Origin: Acidobacteriota bacterium
GTDB lineage: Bacteria; Acidobacteriota; Terriglobia; Terriglobales; Acidobacteriaceae
Assembly: GCA_021846065.1 (NCBI GenBank)
Contig: JAJZCP010000133.1
Coordinates: forward strand, 1-5,258
Length of the DNA: 5,258 bases
Direction of reading: 5' to 3'
The notes under the pieces are model-generated. The model did not search any database, was not told the origin of the DNA, and saw only the letters and a list, made by a program, of their open reading frames with translations. Position 1 is the stretch's first letter, and each line of letters begins with the position of its first letter. A program made the position numbers and the translations under genes. Shown piece after piece: positions 1 through 5,191 of the stretch.

Positions 1-19
1 TTTTTCGTTACATCATCGA
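1..19 (+). repeat. Left copy of a 19-bp exact direct repeat (within galE)
   Basis: The first 19 bases of the window (tttttcgttacatcatcga) occur again at 5032-5050 in the same orientation. Here they encode FRYIIE of GalE. The match may continue to the left of the window. Confidence 0.8.
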
Positions 20-209
20 GGCCGCGCGGCGCGTGACCGGGCACGCGATTCCTGTGCAGATGTGTCCGCGCAGACCGGGCGACCCGGCGACGCTGGTCGC
101 CTCCAGCGCCAAAGCCATCGCCGAGCTGGGCTGGACGCCGCGCTACACCACGCTGGACGCGATTCTGCGGACGGCCTGGGCCTGGCACCAGAAGCGCTAT
201 TCGGCATGA
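1..209 (+). CDS. galE: UDP-glucose 4-epimerase, C-terminal fragment (5' end outside the window)
   Basis: This is the end of a cytoplasmic NAD-dependent epimerase of the short-chain dehydrogenase/reductase superfamily. The enzyme interconverts UDP-glucose and UDP-galactose (Leloir pathway; supply of sugars for envelope polysaccharide). The codon register starts at base 3 and gives 68 residues to a TGA at 207-209. Visible family signatures are [11 protein letters not shown], then [17 protein letters not shown], where the Arg of RPGDP normally contacts the UDP moiety. The ending [15 protein letters not shown]...AWAWHQKR is the usual GalE C-terminus. The catalytic Ser/Tyr/Lys and the NAD-binding GxxGxxG lie outside the window, so activity and exact sugar specificity cannot be judged; a related UDP-sugar epimerase is possible. 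The gene converges on serB with only 19 bp between stop codons and no obvious terminator. The first 19 bases recur exactly at 5032-5050, so the left edge deserves a check. Confidence 0.86.
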   Translation, partial: FRYIIEAARRVTGHAIPVQMCPRRPGDPATLVASSAKAIAELGWTPRYTTLDAILRTAWAWHQKRYSA

Positions 210-228
210 AGTGTGCTGGATAGGACAA

Positions 229-1197
229 TCACCGGGCCTGTGCTTCGCACCTTTGAATCGCATCGTCGGTGAGGCCAAACAGATACAGCAGCGCATCGAG
301 TGCCTGATAGGAGATTGAACATTCGGCGCTGGCCCGCACCAGCGGCTTGGCGTGGAAGGCCACGCCGAGTCCGCTGAGGCGCAGCATGGGCAGATCGTTG
401 GCACCGTCGCCAACGGCTGCGGTTTGATGCAGTGCAATCTGTTCGCGCGTGGCAATCTGGCCCAGCAACGCCGCCTTGCGCGCGCCGTCGACAATCTCGC
501 CGCGAATCTCGCCGGTCACCACGCCGTCGCGCATGTCGAGCAGATTCGCGTGGATCTCGTCGATGCCCAGCCGCCGCTGCAAATCCACGCCAAAGAAGGT
601 GAATCCACCGGAGAGCACGACTGTGCGCACATGGAGAGCGCGCAGCACGGCAAACAGACGCTCCGCGCCGGGCATCAGCGAAATGCTTCCGAGCAGGCCG
701 AGAGCGGCAGACTCCGGCAATCCGCGCAAGAGCGCCACACGCTTGCGAAAGCTCTCCTGAAAGACCAGTTCGCCGCGCATGGCGGCGGAGGTGATGGCCG
801 AAACCTGGTCGCCGACGCCGGCCAGCTTTGCCAATTCATCAATGACTTCACCCTGAATCAGCGTCGAGTCCATATCGAAGGCAACCATGCGCGGAACCTG
901 CCCAATGAGTGAACCGGAGAGCACGGCAAAATCGGCGCGCGCAGCTTCGGACAAGGAGCGGAATCCAGTGCGCAGCGACTCCATCGCTTCGGCGGGCAGT
1001 TGCACCGTCCACTCGACTGCGCCGCGGCCAAAGATGCCCATCGGCGCAGCCGTCAGCCAACGCTCCGCCTCAATCTGCCCGGAGTGCGCGACGATTGACT
1101 GCCGCGCCTGAGTGAGTAACTCTTCCGTGAGCACGGCGGCGATGGCGACGACGCGAACCGAAGTGCGGGAATCCTGCAAGGAGGTAGAAGTCTGCAC
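229..1197 (-). CDS. serB: Phosphoserine phosphatase
   Basis: The enzyme hydrolyses O-phospho-L-serine to L-serine, the last step of the phosphorylated serine pathway, in the cytoplasm with Mg2+. It has 322 residues, the same length as E. coli SerB. Residues ~1-100 form a poorly conserved N-terminal region that probably folds as an ACT-like regulatory domain. The HAD phosphatase core follows. Motif I is FDMDSTLI, with nucleophile D108 and acid/base D110. GEVIDEL (E116) and SFRKRV (R152) are substrate-contacting elements. Motif II is LSGGF (S196), motif III is K241, and motif IV is GDGANDLPML (D264, N267, D268). All catalytic residues are present. Translation starts at a GTG (1195-1197), preceded on its strand by a modest AAAGG about 12 bases upstream; no better in-frame start is seen. 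The gene is transcribed divergently from acs and converges on galE, so it is probably monocistronic. The product call is very secure; the N-terminal domain assignment is inferred. Confidence 0.96.
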   Translation of the reverse strand: MQTSTSLQDSRTSVRVVAIAAVLTEELLTQARQSIVAHSGQIEAERWLTAAPMGIFGRGAVEWTVQLPAEAMESLRTGFRSLSEAARADFAVLSGSLIGQVPRMVAFDMDSTLIQGEVIDELAKLAGVGDQVSAITSAAMRGELVFQESFRKRVALLRGLPESAALGLLGSISLMPGAERLFAVLRALHVRTVVLSGGFTFFGVDLQRRLGIDEIHANLLDMRDGVVTGEIRGEIVDGARKAALLGQIATREQIALHQTAAVGDGANDLPMLRLSGLGVAFHAKPLVRASAECSISYQALDALLYLFGLTDDAIQRCEAQAR

Positions 1198-1243
1198 GAA
1201 GTCAGGTTACCTTTCCAGTGGGAAACGGGTTGGAGAAACGCGT

Positions 1244-1267
1244 GAGAAGCCTTGCACCGGGCTTTTC
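1244..1267. other. Hairpin-forming inverted repeat upstream of serB
   Basis: GAGAAGCC (1244-1251) pairs with GGCTTTTC (1260-1267) over eight positions, one a G-U wobble on the plus strand, with an 8-base loop TTGCACCG. Read in the minus direction it sits about 47 bases before the serB start, so it would be in the serB leader if transcription starts upstream. It lacks a proper T-run and is not a convincing terminator. The loop contains one of the TTGCA motifs. Confidence 0.4.
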
Positions 1268-1314
1268 TTCAGTGTCATTGCGGCGCGCATTCCCGAATCA
1301 CTTTCGCATCACGC

Positions 1315-1343
1315 CAGTGACTTCAGAATTGCATCCGTCACTG
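1315..1343. promoter_or_regulatory. Inverted repeat CAGTGAC-N15-GTCACTG, possible operator
   Basis: CAGTGAC at 1315-1321 and GTCACTG at 1337-1343 are exact reverse complements separated by 15 bases, and the spacer contains a TTGCA motif (1329-1333). Arm centres are 22 bp apart, about two helical turns, which fits a dimeric DNA-binding protein. It lies about midway between the serB and acs starts. A related half-site, CAGTGTCA, begins at 1270. It could also form an RNA hairpin. No known regulator consensus is recognised. Confidence 0.35.
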
Positions 1344-1515
1344 CCGCGCTTGCCCGGCCTGTGTCTCAACCGATATTGTTGCATTCGACCGATCTGTGCC
1401 TTGCAAAACGGATTGATTGCGTTGCAATGCGGGATCGTTCCAGGTCAGTAGTCCGTCTTCGGGCGGCTTGCATCGCTTCCAGTTAAATCCATTTTGAACC
1501 TGACCGATTCCTTTC

Positions 1516-1520
1516 AGGAG
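1516..1520 (+). promoter_or_regulatory. Ribosome binding site of acs
   Basis: AGGAG lies eight bases upstream of the ATG at 1529-1531. This is ideal spacing and it fixes the acs start. Confidence 0.8.
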
Positions 1521-1528
1521 TAATTTGC

Positions 1529-3517
1529 ATGAGCCAGGCTTCACCTACCGAATCGCCAGACCAGAACCTTCAGTCCAGTTTACGAGAGAATCGCATCTTT
1601 ACGCCAAGCGCCGCGTTTGCCGCCGAAGCGCATGTGAAGTCGTTTGCCGAATATCAGCAGAAGTACGCCCATTCGATTGCCGATCCGGAGGCGTTCTGGG
1701 CTGAAGCAGCGCGGGAACTGGACTGGTTCGCTCCGTGGACGCGTGTGCTGGACTGGAAGCTGCCCGAAGCAAAGTGGTTTGTCGATGGCAAGCTGAATCT
1801 GTGCCACAACTGCGTGGATCGTCATGCGCTGGGCGCGCGCGCGGAGAAGACCGCGCTGCTGTGGGTGGGCGAGCCGGCAGACGAGGTGCGCCGCATCAGC
1901 TATCGCGAGCTGCATGAACAGGTGCAGCGCGCAGCCAGCGGGTTGCGGTCGCTGGGCATTCAAAAAGGTGACCGTGTGGCAATCTACATGGGCATGACGC
2001 CGGAGCTGGCCATTGCCCTGCTGGCCTGCGCGCGCATCGGCGCCGTGCATTCGGTGATCTTTGGCGGCTTTGCGGCCAGCGCCATTGCGGATCGCGTGAA
2101 CGACGCGCAGTGCGTGGCCATCCTGACGCAGGACGGAAGCTGGCGGCGCGGCAACGAGATTCCGCTGAAAACGACCGTGGACCAGGCGCTGGAGCAGGCT
2201 CCGAGCGTGAAGCACGTGGTGGTGCTGCGGCGAACCGGAAGCGCTATCCCGATGCAGGCCGGACGCGATCACTGGTGGCACGAACTGCTGGCCGCGGCCC
2301 AGCCGGTGTGCGCAGCCGAGCCGATGGACGCCGAGGATCCGCTGTACATCCTCTATACTTCGGGCACGACGGGCAAACCGAAAGGACTGGTGCACACGAC
2401 CGGCGGCTACGGTGTGCAGACCTATCTGACGACAAAGTACATCTTTGACCTGCGCGAGGACGATGTCTACTGGTGCACGGCGGATATTGGCTGGGTCACC
2501 GGACACAGCTACGTGGTTTACGGTCCGCTGGCCAACGGCGCAACCGTGATGATGTACGAAGGCGCGCCGAACTATCCGAATTTTTCGCGTTTCTGGCAGT
2601 TGATTGAAGAGCACAAGGTGACGATTTTCTATACGGCTCCGACGGCGATTCGCGCCTTTATGCAATGGGGCAACGAGCATGTGGAGCGGCATGACCTGAG
2701 TTCGCTGCGACTGTTGGGCACGGTGGGCGAGCCGATCAATCCGGAAGCGTGGATGTGGTATCGGGAGAAGATTGGCGGCGGACGCTGCCCGATTGTGGAT
2801 ACGTGGTGGCAGACCGAGACGGGCGGCATCATGGTGGCTCCCGTGCCGGGCGCGGTGCCAGCCAAACCGGGATCGGCGACGCTTCCCTTCTTTGGCATTG
2901 AGCCGGATGTGGTGGATCGAAGCGGCAAGACGGTTCCGGCAGGCAGCGGCGGATTGCTGGTGGTGCGCAGGCCGTGGCCATCGATGGCGCGAACGGTCTA
3001 TGGCGATGCGGAGCGCTACAAGAAGACGTATTGGTCGGATGTGCCCGGTTGCTACTTCACCGGCGACGGCGCGCGACGGGATGCAGACGGCTACCTGTGG
3101 CTGATGGGCCGCGTGGATGACGTGATCAATGTGAGCGGCCATCGGCTGGGCACGATGGAGGTGGAATCGGCGCTGGTGGCCCACCCGAAGGTGACGGAAG
3201 CCGCCGTGGTCGGTCGCCCGGACGAGCTGAAAGGCCAGGCGATTGTGGCGTTTGTGACGCTCGATGCCGCTACGGCCGTCAGCGAAAGCCTGGATGCGCT
3301 GAAGGACGAACTGAAGCGCTGGGTGACGAAGGAGATTGGTGCGCTGGCGCGACCGGAGGAGATTCGCTTCACGCAGGTGCTGCCCAAGACGCGCAGCGGA
3401 AAGATCATGCGACGGCTGCTGCGAGAGCTGGCAACGACCGGCCATATCTCCGGCGACACGACGACGCTCGAAGACTTTTCAGCTCTGGCGAAACTGAGAG
3501 AAAACGAGGAGTCGTGA
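1529..3517 (+). CDS. acs: Acetyl-coenzyme A synthetase (AMP-forming)
   Basis: The enzyme activates acetate in two steps (acetyl-AMP, then acetyl-CoA), scavenging acetate in the cytoplasm. At 662 residues it is full length for Acs (~650). An ACAS N-terminal segment spans ~35-95. The adenylate-forming core follows: P-loop-like [11 protein letters not shown] (276-286), A5 motif [10 protein letters not shown] (424-433), YFTGDGA (509-515), and [15 protein letters not shown] (527-541). The C-terminal lid carries [11 protein letters not shown] (619-629), whose K625 is the catalytic lysine for adenylation. In homologues this lysine is the acetylation site controlled by Pat/CobB-type enzymes. The second Trp of DTWWQ (W427) corresponds to the residue that restricts the acyl pocket to acetate, which supports acetate over propionate or longer acids. 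The start at ATG 1529 has a good AGGAG. The next gene begins 29 bp after the stop, so co-transcription with the two cyclophilins is likely. Nothing is truncated. Confidence 0.97.
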   Translation: MSQASPTESPDQNLQSSLRENRIFTPSAAFAAEAHVKSFAEYQQKYAHSIADPEAFWAEAARELDWFAPWTRVLDWKLPEAKWFVDGKLNLCHNCVDRHALGARAEKTALLWVGEPADEVRRISYRELHEQVQRAASGLRSLGIQKGDRVAIYMGMTPELAIALLACARIGAVHSVIFGGFAASAIADRVNDAQCVAILTQDGSWRRGNEIPLKTTVDQALEQAPSVKHVVVLRRTGSAIPMQAGRDHWWHELLAAAQPVCAAEPMDAEDPLYILYTSGTTGKPKGLVHTTGGYGVQTYLTTKYIFDLREDDVYWCTADIGWVTGHSYVVYGPLANGATVMMYEGAPNYPNFSRFWQLIEEHKVTIFYTAPTAIRAFMQWGNEHVERHDLSSLRLLGTVGEPINPEAWMWYREKIGGGRCPIVDTWWQTETGGIMVAPVPGAVPAKPGSATLPFFGIEPDVVDRSGKTVPAGSGGLLVVRRPWPSMARTVYGDAERYKKTYWSDVPGCYFTGDGARRDADGYLWLMGRVDDVINVSGHRLGTMEVESALVAHPKVTEAAVVGRPDELKGQAIVAFVTLDAATAVSESLDALKDELKRWVTKEIGALARPEEIRFTQVLPKTRSGKIMRRLLRELATTGHISGDTTTLEDFSALAKLRENEES

Positions 3518-3546
3518 GGCGGCGCGGTGATTTATCCTGACAGGTG

Positions 3547-4296
3547 ATGCGACGAACTTCATGGATTCTTCTTTGTGCCCTGGTGACAAGCGCCGGGTGC
3601 ATGGCGCAGGGGCAGGCAGCGCCTAGCGGCTCATCGGCTCCGGCTACGCAGGCGACTCCGGCCTCCGATGCTGACCTGCCGGATGGGCCGGCTCCGCAGG
3701 CCTCGGCCTATGTGCATCCCAACGGACCCCACGTGATCTTTCAGACTTCGATGGGGCGGATTGTCTGCCAGTTTTATCAGCAGCAGGCACCGACGGCGAC
3801 GGCCAACTTCATCGCGCTGGCGACGGGCAGCAAGGACTGGATTGACCCGGCGACCCAGCAGAAGGTACACGGCAAGCCGTACTACGACGGGACAACGTTT
3901 CATCGCGTGATTCCTGGGTTCATGATCCAGGGTGGCGACCCGACAGGGACGGGTATGGGCGATCCGGGATACAAGTTTGACGATGAGTTTGACCCGAATC
4001 TGAACTTTGACGAGCCGGGGCGACTGGCGATGGCCAACAGTGGGCCGAATACCAACGGCGCGCAGTTCTTCATTACCGAACAGGCCTATCCTTCGCTCGA
4101 TCAGCATTACACGATCTTTGGCCAGTGTGATCCGGACGGCGTGGAAGTGGTGAAAGCCATTGCGCGCGTGGATCGCGATGGCAGCGACAAGCCGCTGACG
4201 CCGGTAGTTTTGAACAAGGTGACAATTGTGCCGGAAGGCGAGCCGGTTCCGCCTTTGCCGGCGAATCCGTCGGCCGCGGCGACAACGCCGAATTGA
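3547..4296 (+). CDS. Cyclophilin-type peptidyl-prolyl cis-trans isomerase, probable lipoprotein
   Basis: The product catalyses cis-trans isomerisation of X-Pro bonds and probably assists folding of exported proteins. The N-terminus MRRTSWILLCALVTSAGC reads as a lipoprotein signal: two Arg, a hydrophobic core, and a lipobox SAGC with Cys18. The Ser at -3 is atypical, so the lipid anchor is likely but not certain. An Ala/Pro/Ser-rich tether of about 40 residues follows, then the cyclophilin domain (~62-228) and a Pro/Ala-rich tail. Active-site residues are in FHRVIPGFMIQGGD (Arg and Gln equivalent to human CypA R55 and Q63) and ANSGPNTNGAQFFIT (Q111/F113 equivalents). The Trp121 equivalent is Leu (PSLDQHYTIFG), a change linked in the family to weak cyclosporin binding. 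The start is ambiguous: GTG 3544 directly precedes ATG 3547 and both have only a close AGG, so ATG is preferred. The gene lies 29 bp after acs and 54 bp before a paralog. Confidence 0.92.
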   Translation: MRRTSWILLCALVTSAGCMAQGQAAPSGSSAPATQATPASDADLPDGPAPQASAYVHPNGPHVIFQTSMGRIVCQFYQQQAPTATANFIALATGSKDWIDPATQQKVHGKPYYDGTTFHRVIPGFMIQGGDPTGTGMGDPGYKFDDEFDPNLNFDEPGRLAMANSGPNTNGAQFFITEQAYPSLDQHYTIFGQCDPDGVEVVKAIARVDRDGSDKPLTPVVLNKVTIVPEGEPVPPLPANPSAAATTPN

Positions 4297-4303
4297 TCCA
4301 CTT

Positions 4304-4330
4304 TCCGAAGCGTGCAGCGCGCGTTCCGGA
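4304..4330 (+). other. Imperfect intercistronic hairpin between the two cyclophilin genes
   Basis: TCCGAAGCG (4304-4312) can pair with the stretch 4318-4330 (…CGC…TT…CGGA) over about nine base pairs if two single-base bulges are allowed. No T-run follows, so it is not an intrinsic terminator. It could affect processing or stability of the shared mRNA, or it may be incidental in GC-rich sequence. Confidence 0.25.
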
Positions 4331-4337
4331 CCAACCG

Positions 4338-4344
4338 AAAGGAA
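4338..4344 (+). promoter_or_regulatory. Ribosome binding site deciding the start of the second cyclophilin
   Basis: An AAAGGAA stretch ends about six bases before ATG 4351. It makes ATG 4351 the start rather than the in-frame GTG at 4312, which has no Shine-Dalgarno sequence and would add 13 residues that do not look like cyclophilin. Confidence 0.75.
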
Positions 4345-4350
4345 GTTTTG

Positions 4351-4881
4351 ATGGAATTGACAACGGGTACGTATGCGATCTTCAACACCAGCGAGGGAAA
4401 GATCACGGTTCGGCTGTTTCCCGAAGATGCGCCGGTGACGGTGGCGAACTTTATCGATCTGGCCGAAGGCAAAAAGGAGTGGAAGCATCCGCTGACCGGC
4501 AAGACCTCGACGGACAAGCTGTACGATGGAACGATCTTTCATCGCGTGATTCCGGATTTCATGGTGCAGGGCGGCGACCCGGCCGGCAGCGGCATGGGCG
4601 GCCCCGGCTATCGCTTCCAGGACGAGACACGCGGCTCGCGGCACAGCTTCGACAAGCCGGGCAAACTGGCGATGGCCAACTCCGGACCGAATACCAACGG
4701 GAGCCAGTTCTTCATCACCGTGGCCGCAACGACGTGGCTGACAGGCAAGCACACGATCTTTGGCGAAGTGGTCGAAGGCCAGGAGATTGCCGTCAAGATC
4801 ACCCAGGTTCCGCGCAGCAGCCAGGACAAGCCGGTGAAGCCGGTGGTGCTGGAGTCGGTGACGATCGAACGCGTTTCCTAA
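4351..4881 (+). CDS. Cyclophilin-type peptidyl-prolyl cis-trans isomerase, cytoplasmic
   Basis: This is a 176-residue single-domain prolyl isomerase with no signal peptide or membrane segment, so it is expected in the cytoplasm as a folding helper. The domain fills the whole protein. Active-site signatures are FHRVIPDFMVQGGD (R65, F70, Q73), MANSGPNTNGSQFFIT (Q119, F121) and TTWLTGKHTIFG (W129, H134). Here the Trp equivalent to human CypA W121 is kept, as in cyclosporin-sensitive cyclophilins, unlike its upstream neighbour. By eye it is about half identical to that neighbour over ~165 residues. The two also share an insertion before the FHRVIP strand (here residues ~41-57, containing EWKHPLTGK), which fits a local duplication. 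The gene follows 54 bp after the lipoprotein-type paralog, has its own strong ribosome binding site, and is closed by a terminator 19 bp downstream. It resembles PpiB functionally, but orthology is not proven. Confidence 0.95.
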   Translation: MELTTGTYAIFNTSEGKITVRLFPEDAPVTVANFIDLAEGKKEWKHPLTGKTSTDKLYDGTIFHRVIPDFMVQGGDPAGSGMGGPGYRFQDETRGSRHSFDKPGKLAMANSGPNTNGSQFFITVAATTWLTGKHTIFGEVVEGQEIAVKITQVPRSSQDKPVKPVVLESVTIERVS

Positions 4882-4899
4882 GCCGAAGTGAAACAATAG

Positions 4900-4934
4900 A
4901 AAAGGGTTGCTGCTGGATCGCGGCAACCCTTTTT
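4900..4934 (+). terminator. Rho-independent terminator of the acs-cyclophilin transcript
   Basis: AAAAGGGTTGC (4900-4910) pairs perfectly with GCAACCCTTTT (4923-4933): an 11-bp stem with a 12-base loop. The 3' arm ends in five Ts, followed by GC and four more Ts. It starts 18 bases after the stop of the second cyclophilin. Because A's precede the stem, it may also act in the opposite direction, though no minus-strand gene arrives here within the window. Confidence 0.9.
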
Positions 4935-5031
4935 GCTTTTGCCGGAGCTGGAGATCGAGATTTGTTTTTTCTCAGGGGGAGGGGGGGGTATATTATTTTT
5001 CTGGTTAACGCCTTTCGGTGAATTTGTTGAT
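4935..5031. other. Non-coding spacer after the terminator, with a G5-A-G8 tract
   Basis: No gene is supported here. The notable element is a run of five G, one A and eight G at 4975-4988, followed by AT-rich sequence (TATATTATTTTT). The thirteen Gs could support a two-tier, perhaps irregular three-tier, G-quadruplex, and the G8 run is prone to slippage and to sequencing-length error. A short stretch at 4933-4943 (TTGCTTTTGCC) is the reverse complement of GGCAAAAGCAA, which occurs twice in the downstream repeat array. Confidence 0.6.
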
Positions 5032-5050
5032 TTTTTCGTTACATCATCGA
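5032..5050 (+). repeat. Right copy of a 19-bp exact direct repeat (intergenic)
   Basis: This is an exact copy of window bases 1-19, located between the G-rich tract and the hexamer array. In the register that reads as GalE there is a TGA at 5028-5030, two codons upstream of the FRYII codons, so it is not part of a longer galE fragment extending left. After 5050 the sequence diverges from galE at once. Confidence 0.8.
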
Positions 5051-5091
5051 TCCCTGCGCGATGCGGTGGGCAAAGGCAACTGCAAAAGCAG

Positions 5092-5106
5092 ATTCCCTTC
5101 GGGAAT
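5092..5106. repeat. Core hairpin, copy 1
   Basis: ATTCCC-TTC-GGGAAT is a perfect 6-bp inverted repeat with a 3-base loop, flanked by CAG on the left and GACAGCC on the right. Confidence 0.75.
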
Positions 5107-5176
5107 GACAGCCAAAAAGCAAAGGCAAAAGCAACTGCAACTGCAACTGCAACTGCAAAAGCAAAAGCAAAAGCAG

Positions 5177-5191
5177 ATTCCCTTCGGGAAT
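5177..5191. repeat. Core hairpin, copy 2
   Basis: This is identical to the copy at 5092-5106, 85 bp downstream, with the same flanking bases. Confidence 0.75.

Larger units (their letters stand above)
1198..1528. promoter_or_regulatory. Divergent serB-acs intergenic control region
   Basis: These 331 bp separate the divergent starts of serB and acs and should hold both promoters. I see no coding potential and no clear sigma-70 promoter. The best acs candidate is weak: TTGCAA at 1401-1406, a 16-bp spacer and TGCAAT at 1423-1428, each matching four of six consensus bases. The region is lower in GC than the flanking genes towards acs. It contains TTGCA seven times on the plus strand (1252, 1329, 1379, 1401, 1422, 1468, 1525), a hairpin at 1244-1267 and a 7-bp perfect inverted repeat at 1315-1343. 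These could be regulator sites or leader RNA structure; the regulator is not identifiable from sequence. Confidence 0.45.

Noticed and set aside
240..250. GTGC-TTC-GCAC mini-hairpin near the galE/serB 3' junction, as a terminator
   Set aside because: The stem is only 4 bp, there is no T-run in either direction, and it lies within serB codons.
1178..1185. Perfect plus-strand Shine-Dalgarno AAGGAGGT
   Set aside because: No ATG, GTG or TTG follows at a usable distance on the plus strand, and the site lies in the antisense of serB codons 4-7. It was kept only as a possible pairing element for serB mRNA.
1112..1486. 124-codon plus-strand frame overlapping the serB start and the intergenic region
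   Set aside because: There is no ribosome binding site or recognisable domain, and half of it is antisense to serB. The frame does not continue to acs.
1580..3445. 621-codon open frame antisense to acs
   Set aside because: It is wholly inside a securely identified acs gene, rich in His/Arg, with no recognisable domain. Long antisense frames are a by-product of GC-rich codon usage.
4312..4350. Upstream in-frame GTG giving the second cyclophilin 13 more residues
   Set aside because: There is no Shine-Dalgarno before GTG 4312, whereas ATG 4351 has AAAGGAA at good spacing and begins right at the cyclophilin fold.
3631..4926. 431-codon open frame antisense to both cyclophilin genes
   Set aside because: Its internal similarity (for example two GVGHRQ/TVGHRQ-like stretches) is the mirror image of the two paralogous cyclophilins on the other strand, not a repeat protein. 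It also runs through the terminator.
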